Assembly (NCBI GenBank): GCA_963850345.1
Contig: CAWKKW010000010.1
Location: forward strand, 7,060 to 71,059
Direction: 5' to 3'
Source: CAWKKW01 sp963850345
GTDB lineage: Bacteria; Acidobacteriota; Terriglobia; Terriglobales; Acidobacteriaceae
DNA length: 64,000 nt
Each line of letters begins with the position of its first letter. The first letter of the stretch is position 1. The position numbers and the translations under genes were made by a program. The notes beneath the pieces were generated by a model that was not told the origin of the DNA, ran no database searches, and saw nothing but the letters and a program-made list of their open reading frames with translations. Shown here one piece after another: positions 31,843 to 40,747 of this stretch.

Positions 31843-32718
31843 ATGAAGCATGACGAAACACCCAATTCGGCCTCGGTCAACCGGCGCTCCTTCCTCAGGA
31901 ACGCAGGCGGGACCACCATCGCTGTCGCGGCCATGGCCGCCGCTCCCCAACTCCTCCGCGCCGATGATCATGGCGATGACGACGAACACAAGCGCCCCAA
32001 GTCACCCGATACGCCGCCGCAGATCTTCACCGCTGCCCTCATCGCCGAAGATCTCGCCACCACCTTCTACTACCAGGGCCTCATCGGCAACGTCATTCAG
32101 GATGTGAACCTCGCCGGTCCCGGCGGTTCGGCCACTCACATCACCGCGGTAGGCTCTGCGTCAAACGTCGGCTACATCCGCGCTGCTCTTTCTGAGGAGA
32201 TCGCGCACGCCAACCTCTTCCGCGCTCTCCTCGGCAAGAGCAGCCCCAGTACCGATCCCTACCAGACCTTCTACTTCGCCGATGGCGTCTTCAACTCGCT
32301 CACGCCCTTCATCGCCACCCTCGAAGCACTCGAGAATGCCTTCATCGGCGCCTACCTCGCGGCCGTGCAGGAGTTCTCCCTGCTCGCCTCCATCGGCGAA
32401 CCGCGTACCTACGGCGGCGTTCGCTACAAGTCCGCCGACTTCGCCTACTTCGCCAAAGTCGCAGCCTCGATCCTCGGCGTCGAGTCAGAACATCGTGCTC
32501 TCGGCCGCGCCATCGTTCCCACCATCATTCCCGCCAACCAGCTCAACTACGAACAGACCGACGGCATCACCAGCGTCTTCAACGGCAAGACCTCGGCAGC
32601 CGCCGCGCTCACTCCGTTCCTCTCCCACAGCAGCGGCACCATGGGATATTCCCTCTCCACCGCGCTGGCCGGAGCAAGCAGCGTAACGCTGCCCACCACG
32701 GGCGGCCTTCCCGCCTGA
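31843..32718 (+). CDS. Tat-exported ferritin-like domain protein
   Basis: A 291-residue protein beginning with the twin-arginine signal VNRRSFLRNAGGTTIAVAAM, then an acidic spacer and a ferritin-like four-helix bundle (PF13668 type). Candidate metal-ligand helices are TAALIAEDLATTFYYQGLIG, SEEIAHANLFRALLG, FIGAYLAAVQEFSLLA and ILGVESEHRALGRAIV, with Glu and His in di-iron positions. Members of this family are secreted; their role (iron storage, oxidant protection or desiccation response) is poorly defined. ATG 31843 has GAAGG four bases upstream and is preferred over GTG 31822. Confidence 0.87.
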   Translation: MKHDETPNSASVNRRSFLRNAGGTTIAVAAMAAAPQLLRADDHGDDDEHKRPKSPDTPPQIFTAALIAEDLATTFYYQGLIGNVIQDVNLAGPGGSATHITAVGSASNVGYIRAALSEEIAHANLFRALLGKSSPSTDPYQTFYFADGVFNSLTPFIATLEALENAFIGAYLAAVQEFSLLASIGEPRTYGGVRYKSADFAYFAKVAASILGVESEHRALGRAIVPTIIPANQLNYEQTDGITSVFNGKTSAAAALTPFLSHSSGTMGYSLSTALAGASSVTLPTTGGLPA

Positions 32719-32830
32719 TTTGTCCCTCCATCCGCCGAGGCGAGCGCAACCCCGCCGCCTCGGCCGGAAGCGAGGATCGACAAACGTCCATCCCATCGAT
32801 TACTCTGCTCAGCGTCGTGAGGTCCTGACC

Positions 32831-33109
32831 TTGAGCTATTTCCCCGGCTCGCCCATCTCGGACCGCATACGCGTGGAGTTGATCGAAGCCGACGTGGAAC
32901 AGGTCTTCGGCCTGGTCGATCTCGCCGACGCGGAAGCGCAATCCGGAAACGCATTGAAGTCCAAACGCATCCTTGAGGATGCCGAAAGCGTCTTCCTCGA
33001 CATCGAACGCCGCCTCGCCCACCTCGGCACCTCGGAGTCCTTCCCTTTTCTCGCCCTGGTCGAAGAGCTGCGCCGTTCGATCGACACTGTTCGCTCCCGC
33101 CCACTCTGA
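32831..33109 (+). CDS. Small conserved-looking helical protein of unknown function
   Basis: About 92 residues from TTG 32831 (GAGG eight bases upstream): SYFPGSPISDRIRVELIEAD, then amphipathic helices rich in Glu, Ala and Leu with two heptad-like stretches (VFGLVDLADAEAQSGN, ESVFLDIERRLAHLG). The pattern suggests a two-helix hairpin. An open frame to 32720 exists, but its extra residues are basic and low in complexity. It sits between the ferritin-like and VOC genes. No function is recognised. Confidence 0.6.
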   Translation: MSYFPGSPISDRIRVELIEADVEQVFGLVDLADAEAQSGNALKSKRILEDAESVFLDIERRLAHLGTSESFPFLALVEELRRSIDTVRSRPL

Positions 33110-33201
33110 CTCTGCCTTTCCCTCAACTCGAAACCGCTGCACCGCCGACCTCGGGCCCCGTTGCTGAAGCAAAATCTTTCTGCGGTAACTAGGAGGATCC
33201 C

Positions 33202-33603
33202 TTGATAGAAGTTCGCGGCATGGCGCCGCTACTCTCGGTGTTCGACATGCCCACCTCCCTCCACTTCTACTGTGATTTACTCGGCTTCCAAATCATGAAA
33301 TCCGATGCCAACGCCGCTCCGAATTTCGATTGGGTTCTGCTGAGCTTGAACGGCGTAGAACTCATGCTCAACACCGCGTATGAAGCGCCAAACCGCCCGC
33401 CTGCGCCCGACACCGCTCGACTCGCTGCCCACCGCGATACCACCCTCTACTTCGGTTGCCCCGATGTCGATGGAGCCTATGAACATCTGAAGGCTGCCGG
33501 CCTCCAACTCCATCCACCCAAGGTCGCTTACTACGGAATGAAGCAGATCTATATTTCGGACCCCGACAGTTACCCGCTCTGCTTTCACTGGGCCGTGGAG
33601 TAG
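33202..33603 (+). CDS. VOC (glyoxalase/bleomycin-resistance/dioxygenase) superfamily protein
   Basis: A 133-residue protein with two beta-alpha-beta-beta-beta modules: MAPLLSVFDMPTSLHFYCDL, then LNGVELML in the first, and TTLYFGCPDVDGAYEHLKAA, then KQIYISDPDSYPLCF in the second. Glu in the first module and the terminal strand are in metal-ligand positions, although the family is too broad for a reaction to be named. The start is TTG with AGGAGG five bases upstream, a clear choice. The gene stands alone. Confidence 0.86.
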   Translation: MIEVRGMAPLLSVFDMPTSLHFYCDLLGFQIMKSDANAAPNFDWVLLSLNGVELMLNTAYEAPNRPPAPDTARLAAHRDTTLYFGCPDVDGAYEHLKAAGLQLHPPKVAYYGMKQIYISDPDSYPLCFHWAVE

Positions 33604-33864
33604 CCACCGACCGCCTAATCCTTTACCGCAGACCGCCGCCAACCCGTGGCTGCCGCCCACCCCGCGATCGCAGCAGCCACTCACCCCGGGCCTGCCTCTC
33701 CTGATCTCCAAAGTGCTCCCCGCACCCAGAATTCCCTTGTGCATCCTGCAATCGCAGCAGTACAACAGAGGCAATCTCCGGACTAAGTTTTCTTCTCGCG
33801 TCACCAGCCCTGTTCGGTACGGGTCGACAAGTGCGGGGAAATTCTCCTGTTTACCGAGGCTCTC

Positions 33865-35838
33865 TTGCACGCCCTGTCCCGGTCTGTTCTGTTTTCCGCC
33901 TTGCTCCTGCTCTCCGTGCCCTCGTTTGCCGCCGCCAACTGGCAGCAGCCCACACCTGAAGAACTGCACATGACCGCCCAACCCGAAGTCCCGGGCGCCG
34001 CGGCCGTATACCTCAACATGGAAGAAACCACCGACGATCGCGAAGATACCTCGTCTGATTTCGACGTCTCCCCCGGCGAGAACCGCCAAAACTTCCATAC
34101 CGTCTACGTCCGCATGAAGATCCTTTCCGAAGCGGGCCGCAGCTATGCCGACGTCGAGATTCTCTACCCCGGCCGCGACTTCTCAGTGGGCGATGTGCAG
34201 GGCCGCACCATTCATAGCGACGGCTCCATCGTTCCCTTCACCGGCAAGCCCTTCCAGAAGCAGAACACGACCGTCTTCGCCATGCCCGACGTGCAGGTGG
34301 GCAGCATCATCGAATACCGATACTCGCTCAAGTACGACAGCCGCCACGTGGTGCCTCCTCAGTGGTACATCCAGCGGGGCCTCTTCGTTCGCAACGCCAA
34401 ATACTATTTCCGCGCCAACAGCCGCACCATCCGCGACGCTCACGGCAACCTCTCCGACGGTACCGCCTATAGCGCCAACTTGCCCAAAGGCGCGGCGGTG
34501 AAATACATCTCCTCCCAGAATGCCTACGAGCTCAATGTTCACAACATCGCGCCGATCCCCAATGAAGAGTTCATGCCGCCGCTCGAGAGCCTCTCCTATC
34601 GAGTGCTCTTCTACTACACCGGCAATCAGAAAGAAGAGGACTACTGGCAGACCGAAGGCCGCTACTGGTCCAAGGACATAGACAAATTCGTAAGCTCGCC
34701 CAGGCTCAAAGACGAAGTCTCGCACCTGCTCAGCCCCACAGATACCGAGCAGCAGAAGGTCACGAAGATCTATCAGGCCGTCATGCAGCTTGAAAACACC
34801 AGCTTCACCCGCGAACGCACACAGGCAGAGAGCCGGGGCATTCGCAACAAGACTGCCGAAGACGTCTGGTCGCAGAAGCGTGGCAATGCGGACCAGATCA
34901 CGCTGCTCTTCATCGCCATGGTGCGAGCCGCCGGTTTCAACGCCTATGCCATGCGCGTCACCAATCGCGACCGCGCTATCTTCGTCAGCAGCTTCCTCGA
35001 TATGAGCCAGCTCGACGACTACATCGCCATCGTGCAGATGGATGGCAAAGAACAGTTCTTCGATCCCGGCGAACGCTACTGTGCCTTTGGCCAACTGCAC
35101 TGGAAGCACACCGTGACTCAGGGCCTGCGCCAAACGGGTGCTGGCACGGCCATCGCCAAGACGCCCTCCGCCGCGTACACCCAGGCGCAGACCTCGCGCA
35201 TGGCCAACCTCGAACTCGATGCCGACGGCAAGGTTCACGGCTTCATTCGCATCACCATGGCCGGCGTCCCCGCTCTGTACTGGCGTCAGCGCGCGCTCCA
35301 GAACGACGAAGCCGAGGTCAAGCACGAGATCGAACAGGAGCTGCAGGCTTCGCTTCCGCCCGGTATCCAGGTGAAGACCCATCACTTCGTCGCGCTTGAC
35401 GACTGGTCCTCCGCGCTCATGGTGCAGCTCGATGTCTCCGGCGCCATGGGCACCGCCACCTCCCACCGCATCATCCTTCCGTCCAGCTTCTTTGAAGCCG
35501 GGAGTCACCCCCGCTTCGTCAGCGACCGGCGCGAAACCCCTGTCTATCTCCAGTACGCCAACGAACTGCAGGATTCTGTAACCATCGACCTGCCAAAAAC
35601 TCTCACCGTCAACAGCGTCCCCAAAGACGCCAACTTCCCGCTCCCGAGTAACGCGCTCTGTAAGTCGCAGTATGTGGTCAAGGACGGAACTTATACCTTC
35701 AAGCGCACCTTCATACTCGCCAACTTCTACTACGACTTGTCTGATTACAAGCCGCTGAAGAACTTCTATCAGCAACTCGCCACGCAGGATCAAGAGCCAC
35801 TGATCCTCACTGCGGCTGCTGCTGGCGGAGGGCAGTAA
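33865..35838 (+). CDS. DUF3857 / transglutaminase-like exported protein with degenerate active site
   Basis: From TTG 33865 (GAGG five bases upstream) it has 657 residues: a signal peptide (VLFSALLLLSVPSFAAA), a DUF3857 beta-sandwich (about 60-235; VYVRMKILSEAGRSYADVEI) and a transglutaminase-like core (about 290-415). The family normally has a catalytic Cys in a G-D/N-C-K/R-D motif; here this reads KRGNADQITLLF, with Ala for Cys. The FNH His is replaced in QLDDYIAIVQMDGK, while the Asp persists in QFFDPG. It is therefore probably a non-catalytic binding protein. The C-terminal 230 residues are beta-rich. The function of these proteins is not established. Confidence 0.85.
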   Translation: MHALSRSVLFSALLLLSVPSFAAANWQQPTPEELHMTAQPEVPGAAAVYLNMEETTDDREDTSSDFDVSPGENRQNFHTVYVRMKILSEAGRSYADVEILYPGRDFSVGDVQGRTIHSDGSIVPFTGKPFQKQNTTVFAMPDVQVGSIIEYRYSLKYDSRHVVPPQWYIQRGLFVRNAKYYFRANSRTIRDAHGNLSDGTAYSANLPKGAAVKYISSQNAYELNVHNIAPIPNEEFMPPLESLSYRVLFYYTGNQKEEDYWQTEGRYWSKDIDKFVSSPRLKDEVSHLLSPTDTEQQKVTKIYQAVMQLENTSFTRERTQAESRGIRNKTAEDVWSQKRGNADQITLLFIAMVRAAGFNAYAMRVTNRDRAIFVSSFLDMSQLDDYIAIVQMDGKEQFFDPGERYCAFGQLHWKHTVTQGLRQTGAGTAIAKTPSAAYTQAQTSRMANLELDADGKVHGFIRITMAGVPALYWRQRALQNDEAEVKHEIEQELQASLPPGIQVKTHHFVALDDWSSALMVQLDVSGAMGTATSHRIILPSSFFEAGSHPRFVSDRRETPVYLQYANELQDSVTIDLPKTLTVNSVPKDANFPLPSNALCKSQYVVKDGTYTFKRTFILANFYYDLSDYKPLKNFYQQLATQDQEPLILTAAAAGGGQ

Positions 35839-35964
35839 TCATGATGAATTACCCTCAACCCTCGCCCTGATCTGCGCACCCTGTCTGCCGCTCCTCCCCG
35901 GCGGCGGACACACGTGCACCCGCAAAGTTAGCGGAGGTCCGCAGTCCAACCTGTTGGGGGAGAA

Positions 35965-38256
35965 ATGAACGTCAAAATCGTCGCCATCCTGTTTGCTGCC
36001 CTTGCTTCACTTGCATCTCTTCCGGGTTGCGGTGGTGGCGGAGGCTCAACCGCTCCGCCCGCTCCGCCCGCCATCCCCACCTATACGTTGACTGTATCCA
36101 CCACCACTCCTGCCACAGGCATCGCCATCGCTGTCGTACCAGCCGATAACTCCGGCCAGTCCAACGGCACCACCGGCTTCGCCCGAACCTATAACTCCGG
36201 TACCGACGTCACTCTCACTGCACCAGCTACTTCCGGCGCGGCAAGTTTTTCATCATGGTCAGGCTGCACCTCTAGAACTACCCTCACCTGCCACATCCTC
36301 TTGAATGCCAACGCCACCGTAACCGCAGCCTATTCGCCGGTCACCGCCGTCACCGTTTCTCCCAGTCCGGCAAACCTCAACGTAGGCGCAACCCAGGCAT
36401 TTTCCGCAAATGTAGCAGGCACAGGCACGTTTGATCACAGCGTCATCTGGTCGGTCAACGGAGCCGCGGGTGGCAGTGCGGCCAGCGGCACCATCAGCGC
36501 CGACGGTCTCTACGTAACCCCGTTTCCAATTCCGCCCTCCGTCACCGTCACTGCGACCAGCGTTCTCGATCCGGCGAAGAGCGGCAGCGCAACGGTCACC
36601 CTGCTGATCCCCACCGCCACCGGGCCGGCTCTCAGTGTCGACGCCGCGGCTCAGACCCACCCGATCAGCCCACTCATCTACGGAATGAACGCCTGGCAAC
36701 TCAATCCGCAGGAGGCCAAAGACGCCAAGCTCAGCCTCGATCGCTGGGGCGGCGATGCGGCGACACCCTATAACTACCTGCTCGATGTTACAAACGCGGC
36801 CAGTGACTGGTACTTCGAAACCAATCCCAACACCAACACGAACTACCCCGACATCTCCGACTTCAATACCCAGGTCGCTGCCGACCACCTCAACAACACT
36901 AAGACCCTCGGCACCGTGCCGCTGATTGGCTTCACTACCAAGCGGCCAACCGGCAATGTTCGCGCCTGCGCCTTCTCCGTCGTCAAGTACGGCCCCCAGC
37001 AAAAAACCGATCCCTACGCATCCGACTGCGGCAATGGAGTCAAGCCCGACGGCAGCAACGTCAGCAATGACCTCGCCGACACCAGCACCCCCATCGACGA
37101 AACCTTCGTCAAGAGCTGGGTTCAGTACCTGGTCAAGAAGTTTGGGAATGCGGCCATCGGCGGCGTCGCGATCTACGACCTCGACAACGAGCCGGAATGG
37201 TGGGCCGGCGTGCACCGCAATATCCACCCGCTGCCCATGACTTACGATGAACTTACTAACAAGGGACTTACTTACGCCAAGGCCGTCAAAGATGCCGATC
37301 CTACTGCCGAAGTAAGTGGCCCGGTCATCTCTTACTGGACCGGCTTTTTCTACTCCTTCAAAGACATCACCACCGGCTGGGGATCAGGCCCGGACTATGT
37401 CCCCAACGGCAATCCTGTCGACAGAATCGCGCATAACAACGTCCCGCTCATCGACTACTATCTCCAGGCCTTCAAGAAAAATCAGGACACTACCGGCGTC
37501 CGATTACTCGACTATCTCGACATCCACACCTACTTCGCCGCGCCCAACGCCGCATTCAATCCGGCCGGAACGACCGACCTCCAGCGTGCGAGGCTCGATT
37601 CCACACGGGTCTTCTGGGATCCCTCCTACACCGATCCCAGTTACACCGATCCCGACAATCGCACTAAGTCCGCTCAACCGGTTCCGCCGCAGCTTATTCC
37701 GCGCCTCAAGAACTGGGTAACCAGCGACTATCCCGGCACTAAGACCGCGATCACCGAATATAACTGGGGCGCGCAGGAACATATCAATGGCGCCCTCGCG
37801 CAGGCGGACATTCTCGGCATCTTCGGCCGCGAAGGTCTTGACCTGGCAACACTCTGGGGGCCGCCGGATCCGGTAACTCAAAAGCCGGGACTCATCGCCT
37901 TCGAGTTATTTCGTAACTACGATGGAGCCGATAGCAGCTTCGGCGATATCGCGCTCGCCTCGACCAGCACCAACCAGGGACAGCTCTCGGTCTATGGCGC
38001 GCTGCGCTCAGCCGACAATAAAGTAACCGTCATTGTAATCAATAAGTCTTTCAGCGATCTCGCTGCGACGTTGTCTCTTGCAAATCTCAGCGGTGCCGCA
38101 TCGGCCCAGGTCTTTCAATACAGCAATGCCAATCTCGCCACCATCGTGGCCTTGCCCGATACCGCCATCCCCGCGCCTCCGCCCGGAAGCACCATGAGCA
38201 CCTTGACCCAGACCTTCCCGGCGCAGTCGATCACTCTGTTCGTGCTGCCTCGATAG
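35965..38256 (+). CDS. Glycoside hydrolase family 44 lipoprotein (endoglucanase/xyloglucanase type)
   Basis: A 763-residue lipoprotein: signal with lipobox LPGC (Cys22) and a Gly-rich linker, a beta-repeat domain (about 32-120), an Ig-like Pro/Ser domain (about 125-215), then a GH44 catalytic domain from GPALSVDAAAQTHPISPLIY. The opening RWGGDAATPYNYLLD is typical. The acid/base Glu is in DLDNEPEWW (E409) and the nucleophile in AITEYNWG (E598). A C-terminal beta-sandwich follows. GH44 enzymes cleave internal beta-1,4 bonds of cellulose, xyloglucan or related glucans. The lipid anchor keeps it on the cell surface or in the outer membrane. Confidence 0.9.
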   Translation: MNVKIVAILFAALASLASLPGCGGGGGSTAPPAPPAIPTYTLTVSTTTPATGIAIAVVPADNSGQSNGTTGFARTYNSGTDVTLTAPATSGAASFSSWSGCTSRTTLTCHILLNANATVTAAYSPVTAVTVSPSPANLNVGATQAFSANVAGTGTFDHSVIWSVNGAAGGSAASGTISADGLYVTPFPIPPSVTVTATSVLDPAKSGSATVTLLIPTATGPALSVDAAAQTHPISPLIYGMNAWQLNPQEAKDAKLSLDRWGGDAATPYNYLLDVTNAASDWYFETNPNTNTNYPDISDFNTQVAADHLNNTKTLGTVPLIGFTTKRPTGNVRACAFSVVKYGPQQKTDPYASDCGNGVKPDGSNVSNDLADTSTPIDETFVKSWVQYLVKKFGNAAIGGVAIYDLDNEPEWWAGVHRNIHPLPMTYDELTNKGLTYAKAVKDADPTAEVSGPVISYWTGFFYSFKDITTGWGSGPDYVPNGNPVDRIAHNNVPLIDYYLQAFKKNQDTTGVRLLDYLDIHTYFAAPNAAFNPAGTTDLQRARLDSTRVFWDPSYTDPSYTDPDNRTKSAQPVPPQLIPRLKNWVTSDYPGTKTAITEYNWGAQEHINGALAQADILGIFGREGLDLATLWGPPDPVTQKPGLIAFELFRNYDGADSSFGDIALASTSTNQGQLSVYGALRSADNKVTVIVINKSFSDLAATLSLANLSGAASAQVFQYSNANLATIVALPDTAIPAPPPGSTMSTLTQTFPAQSITLFVLPR

Positions 38257-38286
38257 TCGCCCTTCCCCTCGACCGGTCAAAGAAAA

Positions 38287-38322
38287 GGGCACCGTCTCTG
38301 TTTCAGAAGACGGTGCCCCTTC
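38287..38322. terminator. Intrinsic terminator between convergent genes
   Basis: An 11-base perfect stem GGGCACCGTCT (38287-38297) pairs with AGACGGTGCCC (38308-38318), and a further CTG/CAG pairing lies in the loop. It sits 30 bases after the GH44 stop and 17 bases from the stop of the opposing lipoprotein gene. The T tract on the + strand is weak (CTTCCC); on the - strand it is followed by CTTTTCTTTG, so it suits the - strand gene best. Confidence 0.8.
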
Positions 38323-38335
38323 CCAACTTCGGCTC

Positions 38336-40573
38336 TTACGTCGTAGGCCGCGGCTTGGTCACGATAAACTCTGCCGGCACCGGCTTGCCCGATGGATCGA
38401 CCAGCTTTGGATCGATCTGCATCGTGTCGGTCAGCGACTGCACATTTACGATATGCACCAGGTTGTCACCCGCCGTTCCCGTGAAGAAGAGTTTGCCGTC
38501 GCGGCTGAATGCGCCCGCTACCGGCGCAGTCGCGTTTCCAGTCAGCGGAACGCTTGTCACGGTCCCCGGCGCTGCAGGCTTGTACGCCGGTAGCACCGCT
38601 CCCGCTGCCGTCGTTCCCGAGTAAGTCACGAACGCAATCGAAGAATCCGGTGAAGAGACCACCTGGTCGATCGCCGTCGGCGCGACCGGCAGTGCCGCTG
38701 TGGTGGTGGTCGGCGAAAACTGGAAGTCCGCAGGGCAGGGTCCCGGAGGAATGTTGATCGAGAAGTCCACCAACTGCGTCGGGTTCGCGCCCAGAATGTG
38801 CTGTCCATTCGGCGTGGCCGTCAGCTGATCTGTTCCCTGCGGAAACGTCCCGGCAGGCGGGAAGTACGGCGGCGTCGACGAAGCGTTGTAGCAGTAGCTG
38901 CGCGCCGTCGTGCTCGTCCCCGAGACGAATGCCCCAACGCTCGGCTCCGTCACCGTGATATCCGGTGTGCAAAATGGATTGAAGGCAGTCGCCGAGCCCG
39001 GCTGATTGTTTGGGTTCGCCGCTACGCAGGCTGCGCTCGCTGCAGGCGTCGGAATTGCGCTGTACGTGCTCCAACCCGTCGAAGTGTTGTGCACATACAG
39101 CTGGTTCGGTCCGGCAATGTAGAGTGTCCGGCTGTCCGGCGAGAATCGCGCTCTCGTAGCCAGCCCGCCGATGCTCGAAGACGCGCCGCTCGAAACGGTA
39201 TAGAGGTAGATCACCTGTCGTATCTGGTCGCAAATCACCACCGTCGTCCCGTCCGGCGATACCGCCAGCACCACCCCCGGCACGCTGGTGTCCTCTTTGC
39301 TCAGATTGTTGGTGGCGGAGTTGTACACCATCAGCTCGCGATAGCTCCCGAAGTAGAGCGAGTTTCCACCCTGGTCCAGCACCATTGAATTCGGCAGGTA
39401 CGGCAGCTTGATCGGCGCGCCTGGCGTGTTGGTCGTGAGATCGATCGGTGTGAAGAAGATCGATTGCGGACTGGCCATCCATGCATACGTGCTGCTCAAC
39501 CCCACCGATTGAAACGGCAGCGTGTTTGAGCTCACCGGCAGCCCCGTCCCCAGGTAGCCGATCTTGTTGATCGGAGCAGGATTGCAAGCAGGCGGCTGGC
39601 AAATCGCCGCAACCGTGGTCGAGCCGGGGAAGGTCGTTGACACCGATCCCGCGCTGCTCACCTGCAATGTCTGCGGGTTTGTCGACGTGTAATCGAGATT
39701 CAGTCCGGTAATCGTCTTTCCCTGCGTATCGACGATAGTCGCGGTCAGCGGAACCGGCGTCCCCTGCGTAACCGTGCTGCTCGCGCTTCCAGAGGACAGG
39801 GTGATGCTCGCCGGCGGGCAAGTCGTGAAGTAGCCCGCGTTCGCGCTCACGCCCGAGATCGTTGCCGAGATCACGGTAGTGCCCGGCAGATGGGCCGTCG
39901 CAACCCCGCTCGGGTCAATCGTCACAATGGTTGGGCTCTGCGCCGCATAGCCAAAGTGCCCGAGGTTCACGCTGCAATCAGGAACGCCCGCAAACCCTGC
40001 ACTCGGAGGCGCGCAAAAAGGCGAACTCGTCGACCCATTTACAAATGCGGTTGCATTGAGCTGCGCCGTTACGTTTTGCGAAATACACCCGGCCGGGCCC
40101 ACCAGGGTTGCGCTGGTCACCTGCGGATGAATGAACACCTGGACAGCATTGCTGGTGGCGCCGCCCCCGCTGGCTGTGACGAACGCGGTCGCCGGTGCGG
40201 GTGGAGGTGTGCAGATGCTGTAGTCTGCGATTCCTCCGGGGCTGTTGCGGTTCCAGCTGCCCGCGCACAACACTGCGCCCGGCGAAATGTCCGCCACCGC
40301 CATGTTCGTCGTGCCGTAGGTGAAGTGCCCCACAGACGCCGAAGTTCCCTTGCACGTCTTTGCCGTCGGCGCTGCCAACTGCTGCGTCTGACCATAGGCC
40401 AGCGAAATTCCCGTTACAGAGGGTTCCAGATCGATAGCTGCGATATCCGTGACTCTCGGGCCGTATCCGGCTCCGTTGCAATATGCGGCGACGTTCGTGG
40501 CGCAACCGGAGATGGACATGCCTACAGGAAGAGAAATCAGAACAATCGCAATCAGGGTAAAAAACTGCCGCAT
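38336..40573 (-). CDS. Lipoprotein with Ig-like domains and beta-propeller repeats
   Basis: The ATG at 40573, with GGGGAGG upstream, gives 745 residues: a signal with lipobox SISGC, a run of Ig-like (BIG2-type) repeats to about residue 340 (VTGISLAYGQTQQLAAP; QNVTAQLNATAFVNGS; SSTVTQGTPVPLTATIVDTQ), then a propeller-like part with repeated YLYTVSSGAS, ARFSPDSRTLYIAGPNQLYV and SSPDSSIAFVTYSG units. No catalytic motif is seen. Such proteins in acidobacteria are surface-exposed and of unknown role. It is convergent with the GH44 gene. Confidence 0.8.
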   Translation of the reverse strand: MRQFFTLIAIVLISLPVGMSISGCATNVAAYCNGAGYGPRVTDIAAIDLEPSVTGISLAYGQTQQLAAPTAKTCKGTSASVGHFTYGTTNMAVADISPGAVLCAGSWNRNSPGGIADYSICTPPPAPATAFVTASGGGATSNAVQVFIHPQVTSATLVGPAGCISQNVTAQLNATAFVNGSTSSPFCAPPSAGFAGVPDCSVNLGHFGYAAQSPTIVTIDPSGVATAHLPGTTVISATISGVSANAGYFTTCPPASITLSSGSASSTVTQGTPVPLTATIVDTQGKTITGLNLDYTSTNPQTLQVSSAGSVSTTFPGSTTVAAICQPPACNPAPINKIGYLGTGLPVSSNTLPFQSVGLSSTYAWMASPQSIFFTPIDLTTNTPGAPIKLPYLPNSMVLDQGGNSLYFGSYRELMVYNSATNNLSKEDTSVPGVVLAVSPDGTTVVICDQIRQVIYLYTVSSGASSSIGGLATRARFSPDSRTLYIAGPNQLYVHNTSTGWSTYSAIPTPAASAACVAANPNNQPGSATAFNPFCTPDITVTEPSVGAFVSGTSTTARSYCYNASSTPPYFPPAGTFPQGTDQLTATPNGQHILGANPTQLVDFSINIPPGPCPADFQFSPTTTTAALPVAPTAIDQVVSSPDSSIAFVTYSGTTAAGAVLPAYKPAAPGTVTSVPLTGNATAPVAGAFSRDGKLFFTGTAGDNLVHIVNVQSLTDTMQIDPKLVDPSGKPVPAEFIVTKPRPTT

Positions 40574-40747
40574 GAATCCTCCCCGCCGGGCCATTACGCA
40601 GCACTCGACGGTCTACTACTGAAATTTCCGGTAATTGTCCGAACCTTGAGTGTAAAAGGCCGGGACAGCTTCGGCAACCATACCGCTTAGACGCCGTGTG
40701 TCCCGGCTCGTTTTGGAAATCCGCCGTTTCGGGATCTCAACGATCGA

